DNA of 27,244 nucleotides from QQUD01 sp039029915 (GTDB taxonomy: Bacteria; Chloroflexota; Anaerolineae; Promineifilales; Promineifilaceae): positions 1-27,244 of the forward strand of contig JBCCFD010000048.1 in NCBI GenBank assembly GCA_039029915.1, in the 5' to 3' direction. Position numbers and translations under genes: made by a program. The notes beneath the pieces are model-generated. The model was not told the DNA's origin. It searched no databases and worked only from the letters and a program-made list of their open reading frames with translations. Shown in pieces: positions 1-7,340 of the stretch (positions are counted from its first letter, which is position 1; each line of letters starts with the position of its first letter).

Positions 1-125
1 CGTTTCAGGGGCTACTTCACAGCTTATAAGGAGAACCAGGAAGATAACCAACGTAAACGGCCGTAACGCGCCAAACCGATTATTCAATTAGACACCCCAC
101 GATCGCAAAAGGAAGAAATCTAAGC

Positions 126-968
126 TTACCGACTCAGCTGCGTTTCGGTAAGATCATCGTAGAGTTTATATAGGTTTGCATAGTGTAAATCTGAAACCAG
201 CCCATTTAAGGGAATACGTGATTTACCACAGCTTTCAATATCAATCTGTTGCAAGTCGTCTCGTGACCCGCCCGATTCAATCACTGCTAATACTCGCCCC
301 CGAATGGTTTCTAAATAATCAATATTGCTGTTGATAATGTTGGCGATTTCCCCTCTCAAAATCACTTCGCCATGACCTTGGACGACCGTATCGGGGGCCA
401 TCTCAAGCATCCGTTGATATGAGCTCATCAACTCATCATATCCACCATCAAACATAGTGGGAACCGGCATCATATTATCGGAAGCAAATAAGATGCGATT
501 GTTGGTTACGAAGACACCAACTAAATCCTTGGTGTGGCCAGGCATGTGGCTAATTTTTAACGTTTTGCCCCCCAGGTGAATCGTTAAATCTTCATCCTCG
601 AAAATAAAATCAGGTAAGACAACACGAACCTCACCTAATTCTTGGCTTTGAAGCTTTGCTTCACGAAGTCCCTCGCGGCCGCGCGTATCCAAATATTGCT
701 TGCACAGGGCATGACTAACAACCCTCGCCCCAGGAAACAGATAAGTGCCTTGGGTATGGTCCGCATGATAGTGGGTGTTGATGACGTAGCGTACGCGATG
801 ACCTAGTCGATCTTCTAAAAATTCTTTTACAGCGCGAGTTTCCTCAGGAAAATAGAGTGTATCGATAAGTATGACGCCTTCTTTTGTTAGAATGGCGCCT
901 GCGGTTACCTGAGCGTACTGTCTACTCGTGAAAACGTAGATGTCATCAGCAATGCGTTCACGAACCAT
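126..968 (-). CDS. Metallo-beta-lactamase-fold hydrolase
   Basis: 280 residues, the size of a single MBL-fold domain. The zinc-binding signature T-H-Y-H-A-D-H is at residues 65-71 (His66, His68, Asp70, His71). Further expected ligands are His145 in H-M-P-G-H, Asp164 in F-A-S-D-N and His199 in Q-G-H-G-E. The pattern resembles the class B3-like / quinoprotein-relay (SoxH-type) branch, whose substrates are usually unknown; true beta-lactamase activity is not implied. No signal peptide is visible, so a cytoplasmic location is inferred. An AAAGGA sequence lies about 11 nt before the ATG. It is transcribed in the same direction as the 6S-like RNA and ctaB upstream. Family assignment is firm; substrate is unknown. 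Confidence 0.85.
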   Translation of the reverse strand: MVRERIADDIYVFTSRQYAQVTAGAILTKEGVILIDTLYFPEETRAVKEFLEDRLGHRVRYVINTHYHADHTQGTYLFPGARVVSHALCKQYLDTRGREGLREAKLQSQELGEVRVVLPDFIFEDEDLTIHLGGKTLKISHMPGHTKDLVGVFVTNNRILFASDNMMPVPTMFDGGYDELMSSYQRMLEMAPDTVVQGHGEVILRGEIANIINSNIDYLETIRGRVLAVIESGGSRDDLQQIDIESCGKSRIPLNGLVSDLHYANLYKLYDDLTETQLSR

Positions 969-1094
969 AGCACATCGTTCCTTTATTTGCTTTTACGTGA
1001 GCGGAAAAAGAGATTTTGTATAAAGCCAAACAAAATTCAAATTATTTCTTTCCGTTTACCTAACTATAGATGGTTGTCCCTCTCAGAAGACAAA

Positions 1095-1274
1095 ACCCCG
1101 CCATGCCGTGTGGACCTCTCAGTGTGAACCTGCGTAAGCAGGTGGGAATCTTTTCGTGAGTTATCTGATTCGCCGAACCGAAGCTGGGCTACTACATCCC
1201 CTCAGCGTATAGCGATTCCCTAAAATAAATCGTTGGCTCAACCTTGACGGCCCATCACGCACACAGCAGGGACG
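1095..1274 (-). ncRNA. ssrS: Probable 6S RNA
   Basis: The 358-bp gap between ctaB and the hydrolase holds a roughly 180-nt element, a usual 6S length. On the minus strand the 5' arm GCTGTGTG (near 1265) pairs fully, with one G-U, with CACACGGC near the 3' end (about 1110) to form a closing stem. Close to the 3' end is CCCACCTGC-TTAC-GCAGGTTCA, a small hairpin with the CCCACCT...AGGTTCA signature I associate with the 3' side of 6S RNAs. The 5' half has GGGCCGT followed by TTGAGCC, also 6S-like. A good sigma70-type promoter sits directly upstream. 6S RNA binds the RNA polymerase holoenzyme and mimics an open promoter. Ends are approximate; the assignment is from remembered consensus, not from a covariance-model search. 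Confidence 0.65.
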
Positions 1275-1279
1275 CGAGG

Positions 1280-1308
1280 ATAGTAGCATACTCGAAAACG
1301 GTTTGCAA
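1280..1308 (-). promoter_or_regulatory. Promoter of the 6S-like RNA
   Basis: On the minus strand TTGCAA (1303-1308), a 17-nt spacer and TACTAT (1280-1285) form a good housekeeping promoter. The predicted start is near 1274, matching the 5' end of the RNA's closing stem. Confidence 0.65.
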
Positions 1309-1326
1309 GGACGCTAATTTTTACTT

Positions 1327-2241
1327 TTAAGGGAGGAGAGAGCCAAGACAAATGGCAATTAGAAGGATAAGAAGGTAGTAATTAGAAGCCATAAACATTT
1401 TTTTAGCGGCGTCAGGAGATGGATCTTTTATTAACTGACAGTTCCGGTTTATGAGATCGGCAGTAATGAACACAACGGGTATGAAATAAAACCATCCCAG
1501 TGAGGGTAAAATAACGAGTAAAAGGCCAGAAACGGCCGTTGGTAGTGTATGGCTCATCACCCACCAAGCGGCTTGCCTTGGGGTTGTAAAAACCGGAAGC
1601 ATAGGGACATCGGTTTTTGCATAATCATTTCGATACAATAGGGCCAAGCTCCAAAAGTGGAAAGGGGTCCATAGAAAAAGAATGGCTGCTAAGACTAGCG
1701 CCCCGGTGTGATTCCATTGCCCAACTGCGGCGCTGCCGCTCAAAACTGCGGCGCTGCCTGCTGCACCACCAATGACAATATTTAGCAAGGTGCGGGGCTT
1801 CAACCAAAGGGTATAGATGCCGACATAAATGAAGGCCCCTAATAATAAAAAGAACGCGAGCGGTGGATTAAAGTTTAAGACGGCTAATGAGGGGGCTAGA
1901 ATTAGGCCAAGCCCAACGATGGGGACCCAGTTTGGGTTTTCAATGGCACCATTCACCAACGGCCGTTTTTCCGTTCGGCCCATCTCGCCATCTGTGTTGC
2001 GTTCCCAATACTGGTTTAAAGAGGATGCTCCCGCCGCAGCCATACCGCCAGCAAGCCACAGTGTCAACGTAGTACCAACTCCCGGAAATCCTTCTGCCGC
2101 AATGAATGCACCTCCCGTAGCCGCCATTAAAAGTAAAAATACGATTCGGAGCTTAAAAAGCACCACAACAAGTTTCAACATCTCACGCCATGAGCGTTGA
2201 ATACGGACCGATTGAATGGGAGGCGGTTGATGAATTTCCAT
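1327..2241 (-). CDS. ctaB: Protoheme IX farnesyltransferase (heme O synthase)
   Basis: UbiA-family integral membrane prenyltransferase that attaches a farnesyl group to heme B to give heme O, for heme-copper terminal oxidases. The first prenyl-diphosphate/Mg site reads N-Q-Y-W-E-R-N-T-D followed by M-G-R-T-E-K-R-P-L, matching the CtaB-type N...D...RT..RP signature. The rest is a series of hydrophobic segments ending at the C-terminus, as in nine-helix CtaB proteins. I start at the ATG at 2241 (304 residues) rather than a TTG seven codons upstream, because a TTGTAT-17-TACAAT promoter overlaps the TTG and leaves only a few untranslated nucleotides before the ATG. No oxidase subunit genes adjoin it. 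An aerobic or microaerobic respiratory chain is inferred. Two copies of the ACGGCCGT palindrome lie in it, one inside the K-R-P of the active-site motif. Confidence 0.9.
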   Translation of the reverse strand: MEIHQPPPIQSVRIQRSWREMLKLVVVLFKLRIVFLLLMAATGGAFIAAEGFPGVGTTLTLWLAGGMAAAGASSLNQYWERNTDGEMGRTEKRPLVNGAIENPNWVPIVGLGLILAPSLAVLNFNPPLAFFLLLGAFIYVGIYTLWLKPRTLLNIVIGGAAGSAAVLSGSAAVGQWNHTGALVLAAILFLWTPFHFWSLALLYRNDYAKTDVPMLPVFTTPRQAAWWVMSHTLPTAVSGLLLVILPSLGWFYFIPVVFITADLINRNCQLIKDPSPDAAKKMFMASNYYLLILLIAICLGSLLP

Positions 2242-2252
2242 AGTAGCTTTGG

Positions 2253-2281
2253 ATTGTAACAAGGTTCACAATTGCATACAA
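2253..2281 (-). promoter_or_regulatory. ctaB promoter
   Basis: Minus-strand TTGTAT (2276-2281), 17-nt spacer, TACAAT (2253-2258). The ATG of ctaB follows the -10 box by 11 nt and no Shine-Dalgarno is present, so the transcript may be nearly leaderless. Confidence 0.5.
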
Positions 2282-2412
2282 TAGCCACTTTTGGCTTTAA
2301 TGCATCGCTTATTGAAATGGGATGAGTTTAACTGAAAAATCCAGTTTGTTAATTCGTCAAAGTGAAACGTAATAACTGCTAAATGTAGGTTGCTTTAATA
2401 TCCCGAATAACC

Positions 2413-3078
2413 ATGAATAAACTTAAAGAAATTTTTCATGAACCTATGAATACGCTAACCCACTTGGTAGGGGCGATTGGGGCGCTGATTGGGCTTATTT
2501 ATTGCCTCTACTTGGTTTGGGGGACGCCAGATAAGATGATTACGCTTACCATCTATGGTTTTGCACAACTAATATTGTATGTAGCGAGCTGTTTGTTGCA
2601 CGGTGTGCGCACCACGCATCAATGGAACTTTTTCTTCAATCGATTAGATCACATGGCAATATTTTTGATGATTGCTGGCGTTTATACACCAATCGTTTAC
2701 CATTTTTTAGACAACCCATGGCGCTGGCTGATTTTGGGATTTGTTTGGTTGTTTGCAATCGTGGGGATGGGTTTTAAACTGGTTAATCGAGAAATTCATG
2801 GATTTTTTAATGCCTCAATCTATGTGTTGATGTCGTGGGGAACGGCCGTTCCTATTCTCCTCTTTTTTGATGTTTCAGAATTATTTAGCCAGCGTGGTTT
2901 AGGATTTTTACTTGGCGGCGGCCTCGTTTATACCATTGGCTTCATTATTTATTATCTTGAGAAACCTGACCCCTGGCCTGAAATATTGGGACATCACGAA
3001 ATTTGGCACCTGTTCGTGATAGGTGGTAGCTTGTTCCATTTTCTATTTATGCTGACTGAGGTTGTGCCGCTGTCATAA
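2413..3078 (+). CDS. Hemolysin III / PAQR-family membrane protein (YqfA-like)
   Basis: 221 residues with about seven hydrophobic helices, the normal size for the bacterial hemolysin III branch of the PAQR (adiponectin-receptor-like) superfamily. Diagnostic motifs are H-E-P-M-N-T-L-T-H near the N-terminus, S-C-L-L-H-G in helix 2, R-L-D-H-M-A-I-F...G-V-Y-T-P, and the C-terminal H-E-I-W-H-L-F-V...L-F-H. The conserved histidines are thought to form the metal site of the family. Despite the name, few members have been shown to lyse cells; a role in membrane lipid homeostasis or ceramidase-like hydrolysis is proposed for the family. No Shine-Dalgarno is seen. TAATAT lies 11 nt before the ATG (2396-2401), with no convincing -35. 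It is divergent from ctaB and monocistronic. Confidence 0.88.
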   Translation: MNKLKEIFHEPMNTLTHLVGAIGALIGLIYCLYLVWGTPDKMITLTIYGFAQLILYVASCLLHGVRTTHQWNFFFNRLDHMAIFLMIAGVYTPIVYHFLDNPWRWLILGFVWLFAIVGMGFKLVNREIHGFFNASIYVLMSWGTAVPILLFFDVSELFSQRGLGFLLGGGLVYTIGFIIYYLEKPDPWPEILGHHEIWHLFVIGGSLFHFLFMLTEVVPLS

Positions 3079-3217
3079 ATAAAATGAGAAAAAGCCACTT
3101 TGATCAATTATTTACGAAATTGATCTCGCAATGGCTATGACAGTTCAAGATAATCATAAAAGGAAATTTGAAAAAGCGGTGCTTAGCGTGAGCGGTTTTT
3201 CGAAGTAGAAAGAAGGC

Positions 3218-3249
3218 AAAAAAAGCCCCCATAGCGAGGACCAAAGGGG
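3218..3249 (-). terminator. Possible intrinsic terminator, minus strand
   Basis: On the minus strand CCCC (3246-3249) can pair with GGGG (3226-3230), followed by GC and seven T. The stem is short with a mismatched interior, so this is a weak call. It would end a minus-strand RNA starting around 3360-3400. Confidence 0.35.
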
Positions 3250-3638
3250 AAAAATAAAAGGGAACCCTTCACCTATCTTTTGCTGAGCAACTGGGGTAAG
3301 CTTTTTGACTCTCGTCCAAGCCGCCAATTGACGTCAACTTGATTTTTCAGTAAGGTTCCCTGCTACAGATGAGTATGGAGGATGCGACTTACAGACCGTC
3401 TGAAGAAATGCAGGCAAAAGAAAATCAGGCTGATATTGATGCTCACAGCTTAGAATATGGATCTTGTGACCCCTGACGCACTGTTTTTTGATACCGAAAC
3501 TTCAAATGAAAGCTTAAGTGAAACGAAGTCCCTGCTTTGAATAAAACGATGGCTGCGCTCTTCGTTTCTTCGAGGTTCCGAAGCTTTTATCTAACAGGGT
3601 TTTCAAATTAGAGACTTTGGGATACTTAACATAACAAC

Positions 3639-3666
3639 TTGACATAGGTAGCGAACATGATAAACT
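3639..3666 (+). promoter_or_regulatory. Promoter of the propeller/M23 operon
   Basis: TTGACA (3639-3644), 16-nt spacer, TAAACT (3661-3666). Transcription would begin about 3 nt before the ATG at 3676. An in-frame TAA at 3661 rules out an earlier start codon, so the message is probably leaderless or nearly so. Confidence 0.55.
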
Positions 3667-3675
3667 GACTCAGGA

Positions 3676-6012
3676 ATGGATCAGCAAAAAACACAGGGTG
3701 GTTTTAAAGCCATCACGCGGTCTGTAGGGTGGGCAATTTGGCGGTTTATAGGCCGAATGGGTCTTGCCTTCCGTAAATTACTGACTTGGTTTATTTGGAT
3801 TCCCCTCTACTTTTTAACCATGCCCATCTGGATGCCGATTAGCTGGGCATGGGAGTTCATCAAACCCATTTTCCCATACAGTTGGAAATTGTTAGGCCGT
3901 ATGGGCCTTGCTATTCGTAAGTTATGGCACTGGCTTATTTGGGAGCCACTGCTCTGGCTTCTGATCCCTTTCGTTTGGTTAGGACGGCGGATTATTTGGC
4001 CCGCCTTAGTATGGATTGCCCAAACGTTTAAAGCTACTTTTCTAACAGTATATCGCTACTTAATGCGCGTTTCAGCACCACGTCGGCATTTATGGCGTCG
4101 GCGACTTCGATCAAGGTGGGTCGTTTTCAAATCTCGATTGCGGGTTTTAGTTAAACGGCCGTCTTACGTTTTGAAAGCAGAAATGGCCCCCTCAGTACCG
4201 ATTCCCGAAGGGACCTATCAGGGTGGTCTGCGGCTGGCGACTGCATTTGCAACGGTGGCCGTTTTGCTCACCGTGGGGATCATCAGTCTTCAGGAACGGC
4301 AGGCCGAGGTTGCCTCTGCTTCTGATGAAAGCCCCGTTACCTTATTTAATCCACCAGAAATCATTGTTTTAACACCAACTCCCTTGCCGCCATCACCAAC
4401 ACCAATTCCTACAGCTGTCTTAACACCGTGGCCGACACCAGATGTTACTAAAGGGGGCGGGGCGATCCTGTTTAGCCAGACTCAAAACGGCAATAGCGAT
4501 ATTTATCTTTTGCCTGTGGGTCAATCTGAGGCGGTACGTTTAACGACCCATCCACGCCAAGATCGGTCACCGAGCTGGAGTCCTGACGGTAGCAAATTTG
4601 CTTTTGCTTCTAATCGGAATGGGCCGTGGGATATCTTTGTTTACGACATTCGGTTAGGGGAATTGCAACAGGTGACAAACGATCTTCATTTTGATGATGC
4701 GCCGGCTTGGTCGCCTGACGGGCAATGGTTGGCCTATGAATCGTACCAAGATGACAATTTAGACATCTTCATTGTCGAGTTGAGTGATCCTAATCCTTTG
4801 CAGATTACGCGTAATCCGGCGGCTGATTATGCACCGAGCTGGGAACCCATTAACGGCCGTAATCTTGCCTTCACTAGCTGGCGCTCTGGCGGTCCCGATA
4901 TTTTTATTCGGTCTTTAGATGATCCGCTAGGCGAACGAGTGATCAACATAACTAATTCACCCGCTCAGTTTGAGGATGGGGCGGTCTTTTCCCCAGACGG
5001 CCGTTTCCTAGCTTACGCCGTTACCGAAAATGACTTTAGTCTTATTAATGGTGTTGCCCTCTCTGAAAATATGCTGCCATTAGGCGCCCCTCAAAATTTA
5101 GGTCAACAAGGACAGTTTCCGGCTTGGTCCCCAGACAATGAGGCGCTAGTTTATGTGTATGAACGGGATGAACAAAGCTTCTTAGTAGCTGGAAGCCCAG
5201 AGGCATGGGGTGTCACGCCGCAAGTGTATGCTGCCAGTGGCAATATCAGCTCCCCTTCATGGACGGCCGTTCAGTTCACACCTCGTATGGTAAACACGCT
5301 TGTTAATATTGATGATGCTCTGCTGGCTGAGTCGATTGAGGTAGATGCACCGCTGTTTGTTGAGGCCATCGCTGACCCTGTCGACGGTCTACCCGCTATT
5401 CAGCTTTTTGAACTTCCCATAAATGCCCCATCACCGTATTTAAGTGATCGGGTTGATCAATCATTTCTGGCTTTTCGTGAACGGATTATTGCGGATGCTG
5501 GCTGGGATGTTGTTGGCCGTTTAGATGGCATGTTTATGCAGTTAACTGAACGGTCGCTGCCCGGGCAAACTGTCCAAGATTGGAATAAAGCGGGACGCGC
5601 TTTTGACCTTGCCTATCAAGAGGCTTTGAGCCTTGATCCCCGTGTTGAAGTTGTCCAAGAGCGGATCGGGAGCGAGACTTACTGGCGGGTCTTTGTGAAA
5701 GCGGAGCTGCAGGATGGCACGCAAGGGGAGCCACTTAAAGCCGTGCCGTGGGATTTCCGAGCGCGTACTGGCGATGACCCACAGTATTATGATCAGGGGG
5801 GTAAATTGCGGGATGGTATACCAACAGGTTACTATGTCGATTTAACGGCCGTTGCTGAACAGTATGGCTGGACGCGGCTACCAGCTGGCCCCAATTGGAA
5901 AACTTACTTCCCTGATATCAATTTTTGGCATTTTGAAAATCGTCAAGGTTTGACTTGGGAAGAAGCGATGCTAGAGATTTATACCCCTGCAGAGTTAGCC
6001 ATATTGCCTTAA
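3676..6012 (+). CDS. Trp-rich membrane protein with TolB-like PD40 beta-propeller
   Basis: 778 residues in four parts. Residues 14-125 are Trp-rich hydrophobic/amphipathic segments with an internal duplication: I-G-R-M-G-L-A-F-R-K-L at 25-35 returns as L-G-R-M-G-L-A-I-R-K-L at 73-83. A very basic stretch (134-162) leads to a transmembrane helix at about 186-205, then a Pro/Thr linker (about 232-256). Residues 262-530 carry five PD40/WD40-like blades with W-S-P-D-G-type cores near 300, 344, 388, 438 and 484. Residues 585-778 form a conserved-looking domain I cannot name. The likely topology is a cytoplasmic or membrane N-terminus with an exposed propeller. PD40 propellers usually bind proteins or glycans; the ligand here is unknown. 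The stop is 3 bp before the start of the M23 peptidase gene, so the two are probably translationally coupled. Five ACGGCCGT sites lie within. Confidence 0.75.
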   Translation: MDQQKTQGGFKAITRSVGWAIWRFIGRMGLAFRKLLTWFIWIPLYFLTMPIWMPISWAWEFIKPIFPYSWKLLGRMGLAIRKLWHWLIWEPLLWLLIPFVWLGRRIIWPALVWIAQTFKATFLTVYRYLMRVSAPRRHLWRRRLRSRWVVFKSRLRVLVKRPSYVLKAEMAPSVPIPEGTYQGGLRLATAFATVAVLLTVGIISLQERQAEVASASDESPVTLFNPPEIIVLTPTPLPPSPTPIPTAVLTPWPTPDVTKGGGAILFSQTQNGNSDIYLLPVGQSEAVRLTTHPRQDRSPSWSPDGSKFAFASNRNGPWDIFVYDIRLGELQQVTNDLHFDDAPAWSPDGQWLAYESYQDDNLDIFIVELSDPNPLQITRNPAADYAPSWEPINGRNLAFTSWRSGGPDIFIRSLDDPLGERVINITNSPAQFEDGAVFSPDGRFLAYAVTENDFSLINGVALSENMLPLGAPQNLGQQGQFPAWSPDNEALVYVYERDEQSFLVAGSPEAWGVTPQVYAASGNISSPSWTAVQFTPRMVNTLVNIDDALLAESIEVDAPLFVEAIADPVDGLPAIQLFELPINAPSPYLSDRVDQSFLAFRERIIADAGWDVVGRLDGMFMQLTERSLPGQTVQDWNKAGRAFDLAYQEALSLDPRVEVVQERIGSETYWRVFVKAELQDGTQGEPLKAVPWDFRARTGDDPQYYDQGGKLRDGIPTGYYVDLTAVAEQYGWTRLPAGPNWKTYFPDINFWHFENRQGLTWEEAMLEIYTPAELAILP
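3748..3939 (+). repeat. Duplicated Trp-rich membrane module
   Basis: The segments starting at 3748 and 3892 (144 bp apart) encode near-identical G-R-M-G-L-A-x-R-K-L...W-x-I-W modules. They differ mostly at third codon positions, so the duplication is old and maintained at protein level. Confidence 0.7.
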
Positions 6013-6015
6013 TTT

Positions 6016-7206
6016 ATGAAAACGATTCGAGCACTGTTCATCACACTTCTGTTGTTGTTGATAAGCTGTTCTGCACCTGAGCCAGTCACTCCACCGACTC
6101 TGATTCCGCTCGTTGATACGCCCGTTTTCCAATCGCCTGAGCCGACAGCACCGGGGGACATTGCGGAGCGTGTTGTTGAAACAGAAACGGCCGTTTCGAC
6201 ACCGGAGCTCACACCTGAAACCGTAGACCCCGGAATTCCAACGCCTGAGGGGAGCGGCGTGCGACCGCAGGAGGCACAGCAGCTGTTTGTACCCAACGCT
6301 GGCCCCGCGCTTTCCGATGAAGAACGGCCCCCGACAATGTCTGTGCCGCTCTCTATCAATCCTGATGACCATTACCTCCTTATTCGCCCCATACCCTCGC
6401 GAAGCCGTAACTATGACTTAGAATGGTATCCTTTCGGCAACGATGTGCTACGGACCGATTTAGAGCCTTATCGCATTCATCACGGATTGGATTTTCCAAA
6501 TGATACGGGCACGCCCGTCTTGGCAGCATCCAGCGGTACAGTCATTCATGCTGGCCCTTTACCAAGCCCCCGAAATGGGGTCAATTACTATGGCAATACG
6601 GTTATTATCGAGCACGATTGGGAATGGGCTGACCAGCAGGTGTTTACTCTCTATGCCCACACGCTAGAACTTTTCGTGACGGTTGGAGACCAGGTTGATC
6701 AAGGCCAGCTGATTGCTGGTGTAGGTAGCTCGGGTGAAGTGAGCGGACCTCATCTTCATTTTGAGGTCAGAGTAGGCCAAAATTTATATGGTGATGCACG
6801 GAATCCAATGCTGTGGATGGCACCGTATGAAGGAATGGGAACGATTGCAGGACGCTTTGTGGATAGAAACGGCCGTTTAATTACCAGTGCGCAAGTGCAA
6901 CTTCGACCCGTGAATGTGCCCATCGCCTCTCGCGCTCAACTAACCTATCATGATGTAATTCAAAGCGATATTATTTGGAATGAAAACTTTGTGTTTGGAG
7001 ATTTGCCAGCGGGTAAATATGAAGTTTTACTGACAGGCATCGATAATATTCAATACCTGCGCGAACTCGAGGTTCGCCCAGGCCAAACGACGTTTGTTAC
7101 GATTTCAACAAATTTTGAGTTTATTCCGACCCCAACGCCAGGCCCAATTGCGACCCCAGAGGGAGATGATGGAGATGAAGATGAGGGTGGGGAAAATAGT
7201 AATTAG
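6016..7206 (+). CDS. Lipoprotein M23-family metallopeptidase
   Basis: 396 residues. The signal peptide ends in lipobox L-I-S-C with Cys18 as the lipidation site, followed by a Pro/Thr/Glu-rich spacer to about residue 105. The LytM/M23 peptidase core has the zinc motif H-x-G-x-D at 155-159, an active-site His in L-Y-A-H at 215 and H-L-H-F-E at 246-250. All expected ligands are present, so the enzyme should be active as a peptidoglycan or peptide endopeptidase at the cell surface. Residues 275-370 form a beta-rich carboxypeptidase-regulatory-like domain (G-R-F-V-D-R-N-G-R), and the tail is Pro/Thr then acidic. It starts 3 bp after the propeller gene. Cell-wall remodelling with the propeller protein as partner or anchor is inferred. 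Confidence 0.88.
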   Translation: MKTIRALFITLLLLLISCSAPEPVTPPTLIPLVDTPVFQSPEPTAPGDIAERVVETETAVSTPELTPETVDPGIPTPEGSGVRPQEAQQLFVPNAGPALSDEERPPTMSVPLSINPDDHYLLIRPIPSRSRNYDLEWYPFGNDVLRTDLEPYRIHHGLDFPNDTGTPVLAASSGTVIHAGPLPSPRNGVNYYGNTVIIEHDWEWADQQVFTLYAHTLELFVTVGDQVDQGQLIAGVGSSGEVSGPHLHFEVRVGQNLYGDARNPMLWMAPYEGMGTIAGRFVDRNGRLITSAQVQLRPVNVPIASRAQLTYHDVIQSDIIWNENFVFGDLPAGKYEVLLTGIDNIQYLRELEVRPGQTTFVTISTNFEFIPTPTPGPIATPEGDDGDEDEGGENSN

Positions 7207-7234
7207 TAACTGACGTTACGCGCTAAAAAACCTG

Positions 7235-7300
7235 AAAAACCTCTGAGGTTTTTATAGACTTTTTTATGATTCCCAGACAGATTAGAAACCTCAGAGGTTT
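7235..7300. terminator. Two palindromes between convergent genes (bidirectional terminator)
   Basis: AAAAACCTCTGAGGTTTTT (7235-7253) and AAACCTCAGAGGTTT (7286-7300) lie between the M23 gene and convergent RNase J. Both are near-perfect inverted repeats flanked by A/T tracts and could terminate in both directions. They share the AAACCTC/GAGGTTT arms, with centres TG and AG in reverse order, which suggests copies of one dispersed repeat. Confidence 0.55.
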
Positions 7301-7340
7301 GCACCATTCGTCATTGAAAAAGAATTATCCAGTTACCCAA

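Larger units (their letters stand above)
3079..3675. other. Gene-poor 597-bp intergenic region with inverted repeats
   Basis: No convincing coding sequence. Three structured elements are visible. (1) GGGAACC at 3260-3266 pairs with GGTTCCC at 3354-3360, extended by two pairs past a bulge, enclosing about 87 nt that include the palindrome TTGACGTCAA (3328-3337). (2) GAAACGAAG at 3520-3528 pairs with CTTCGTTTC at 3560-3568 (31-nt loop). (3) A terminator-like hairpin lies on the minus strand at 3218-3249. Elements 1 and 3 together would suit a minus-strand small RNA of about 150 nt, but I recognise no riboswitch or RNA family. A 35-codon ATG frame at 3369-3476 has no ribosome binding site and is not called. 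Confidence 0.5.

Noticed and set aside
126..968. Antibiotic-resistance beta-lactamase
   Set aside because: Zinc motifs are generic to the MBL superfamily, there is no signal peptide, and nothing around it suggests resistance.
3205..3400. Known riboswitch (cobalamin, SAM, guanidine, c-di-GMP) or SRP RNA
   Set aside because: Compared from memory with consensus cores; none matched on either strand.
3369..3476. 35-codon open reading frame in the intergenic gap
   Set aside because: No ribosome binding site, no recognisable features, and a frame of this length is expected by chance.
5995..6372. Minus-strand frames over the start of the M23 gene
   Set aside because: Shadows of the real lipoprotein, with no ribosome binding site or motif.
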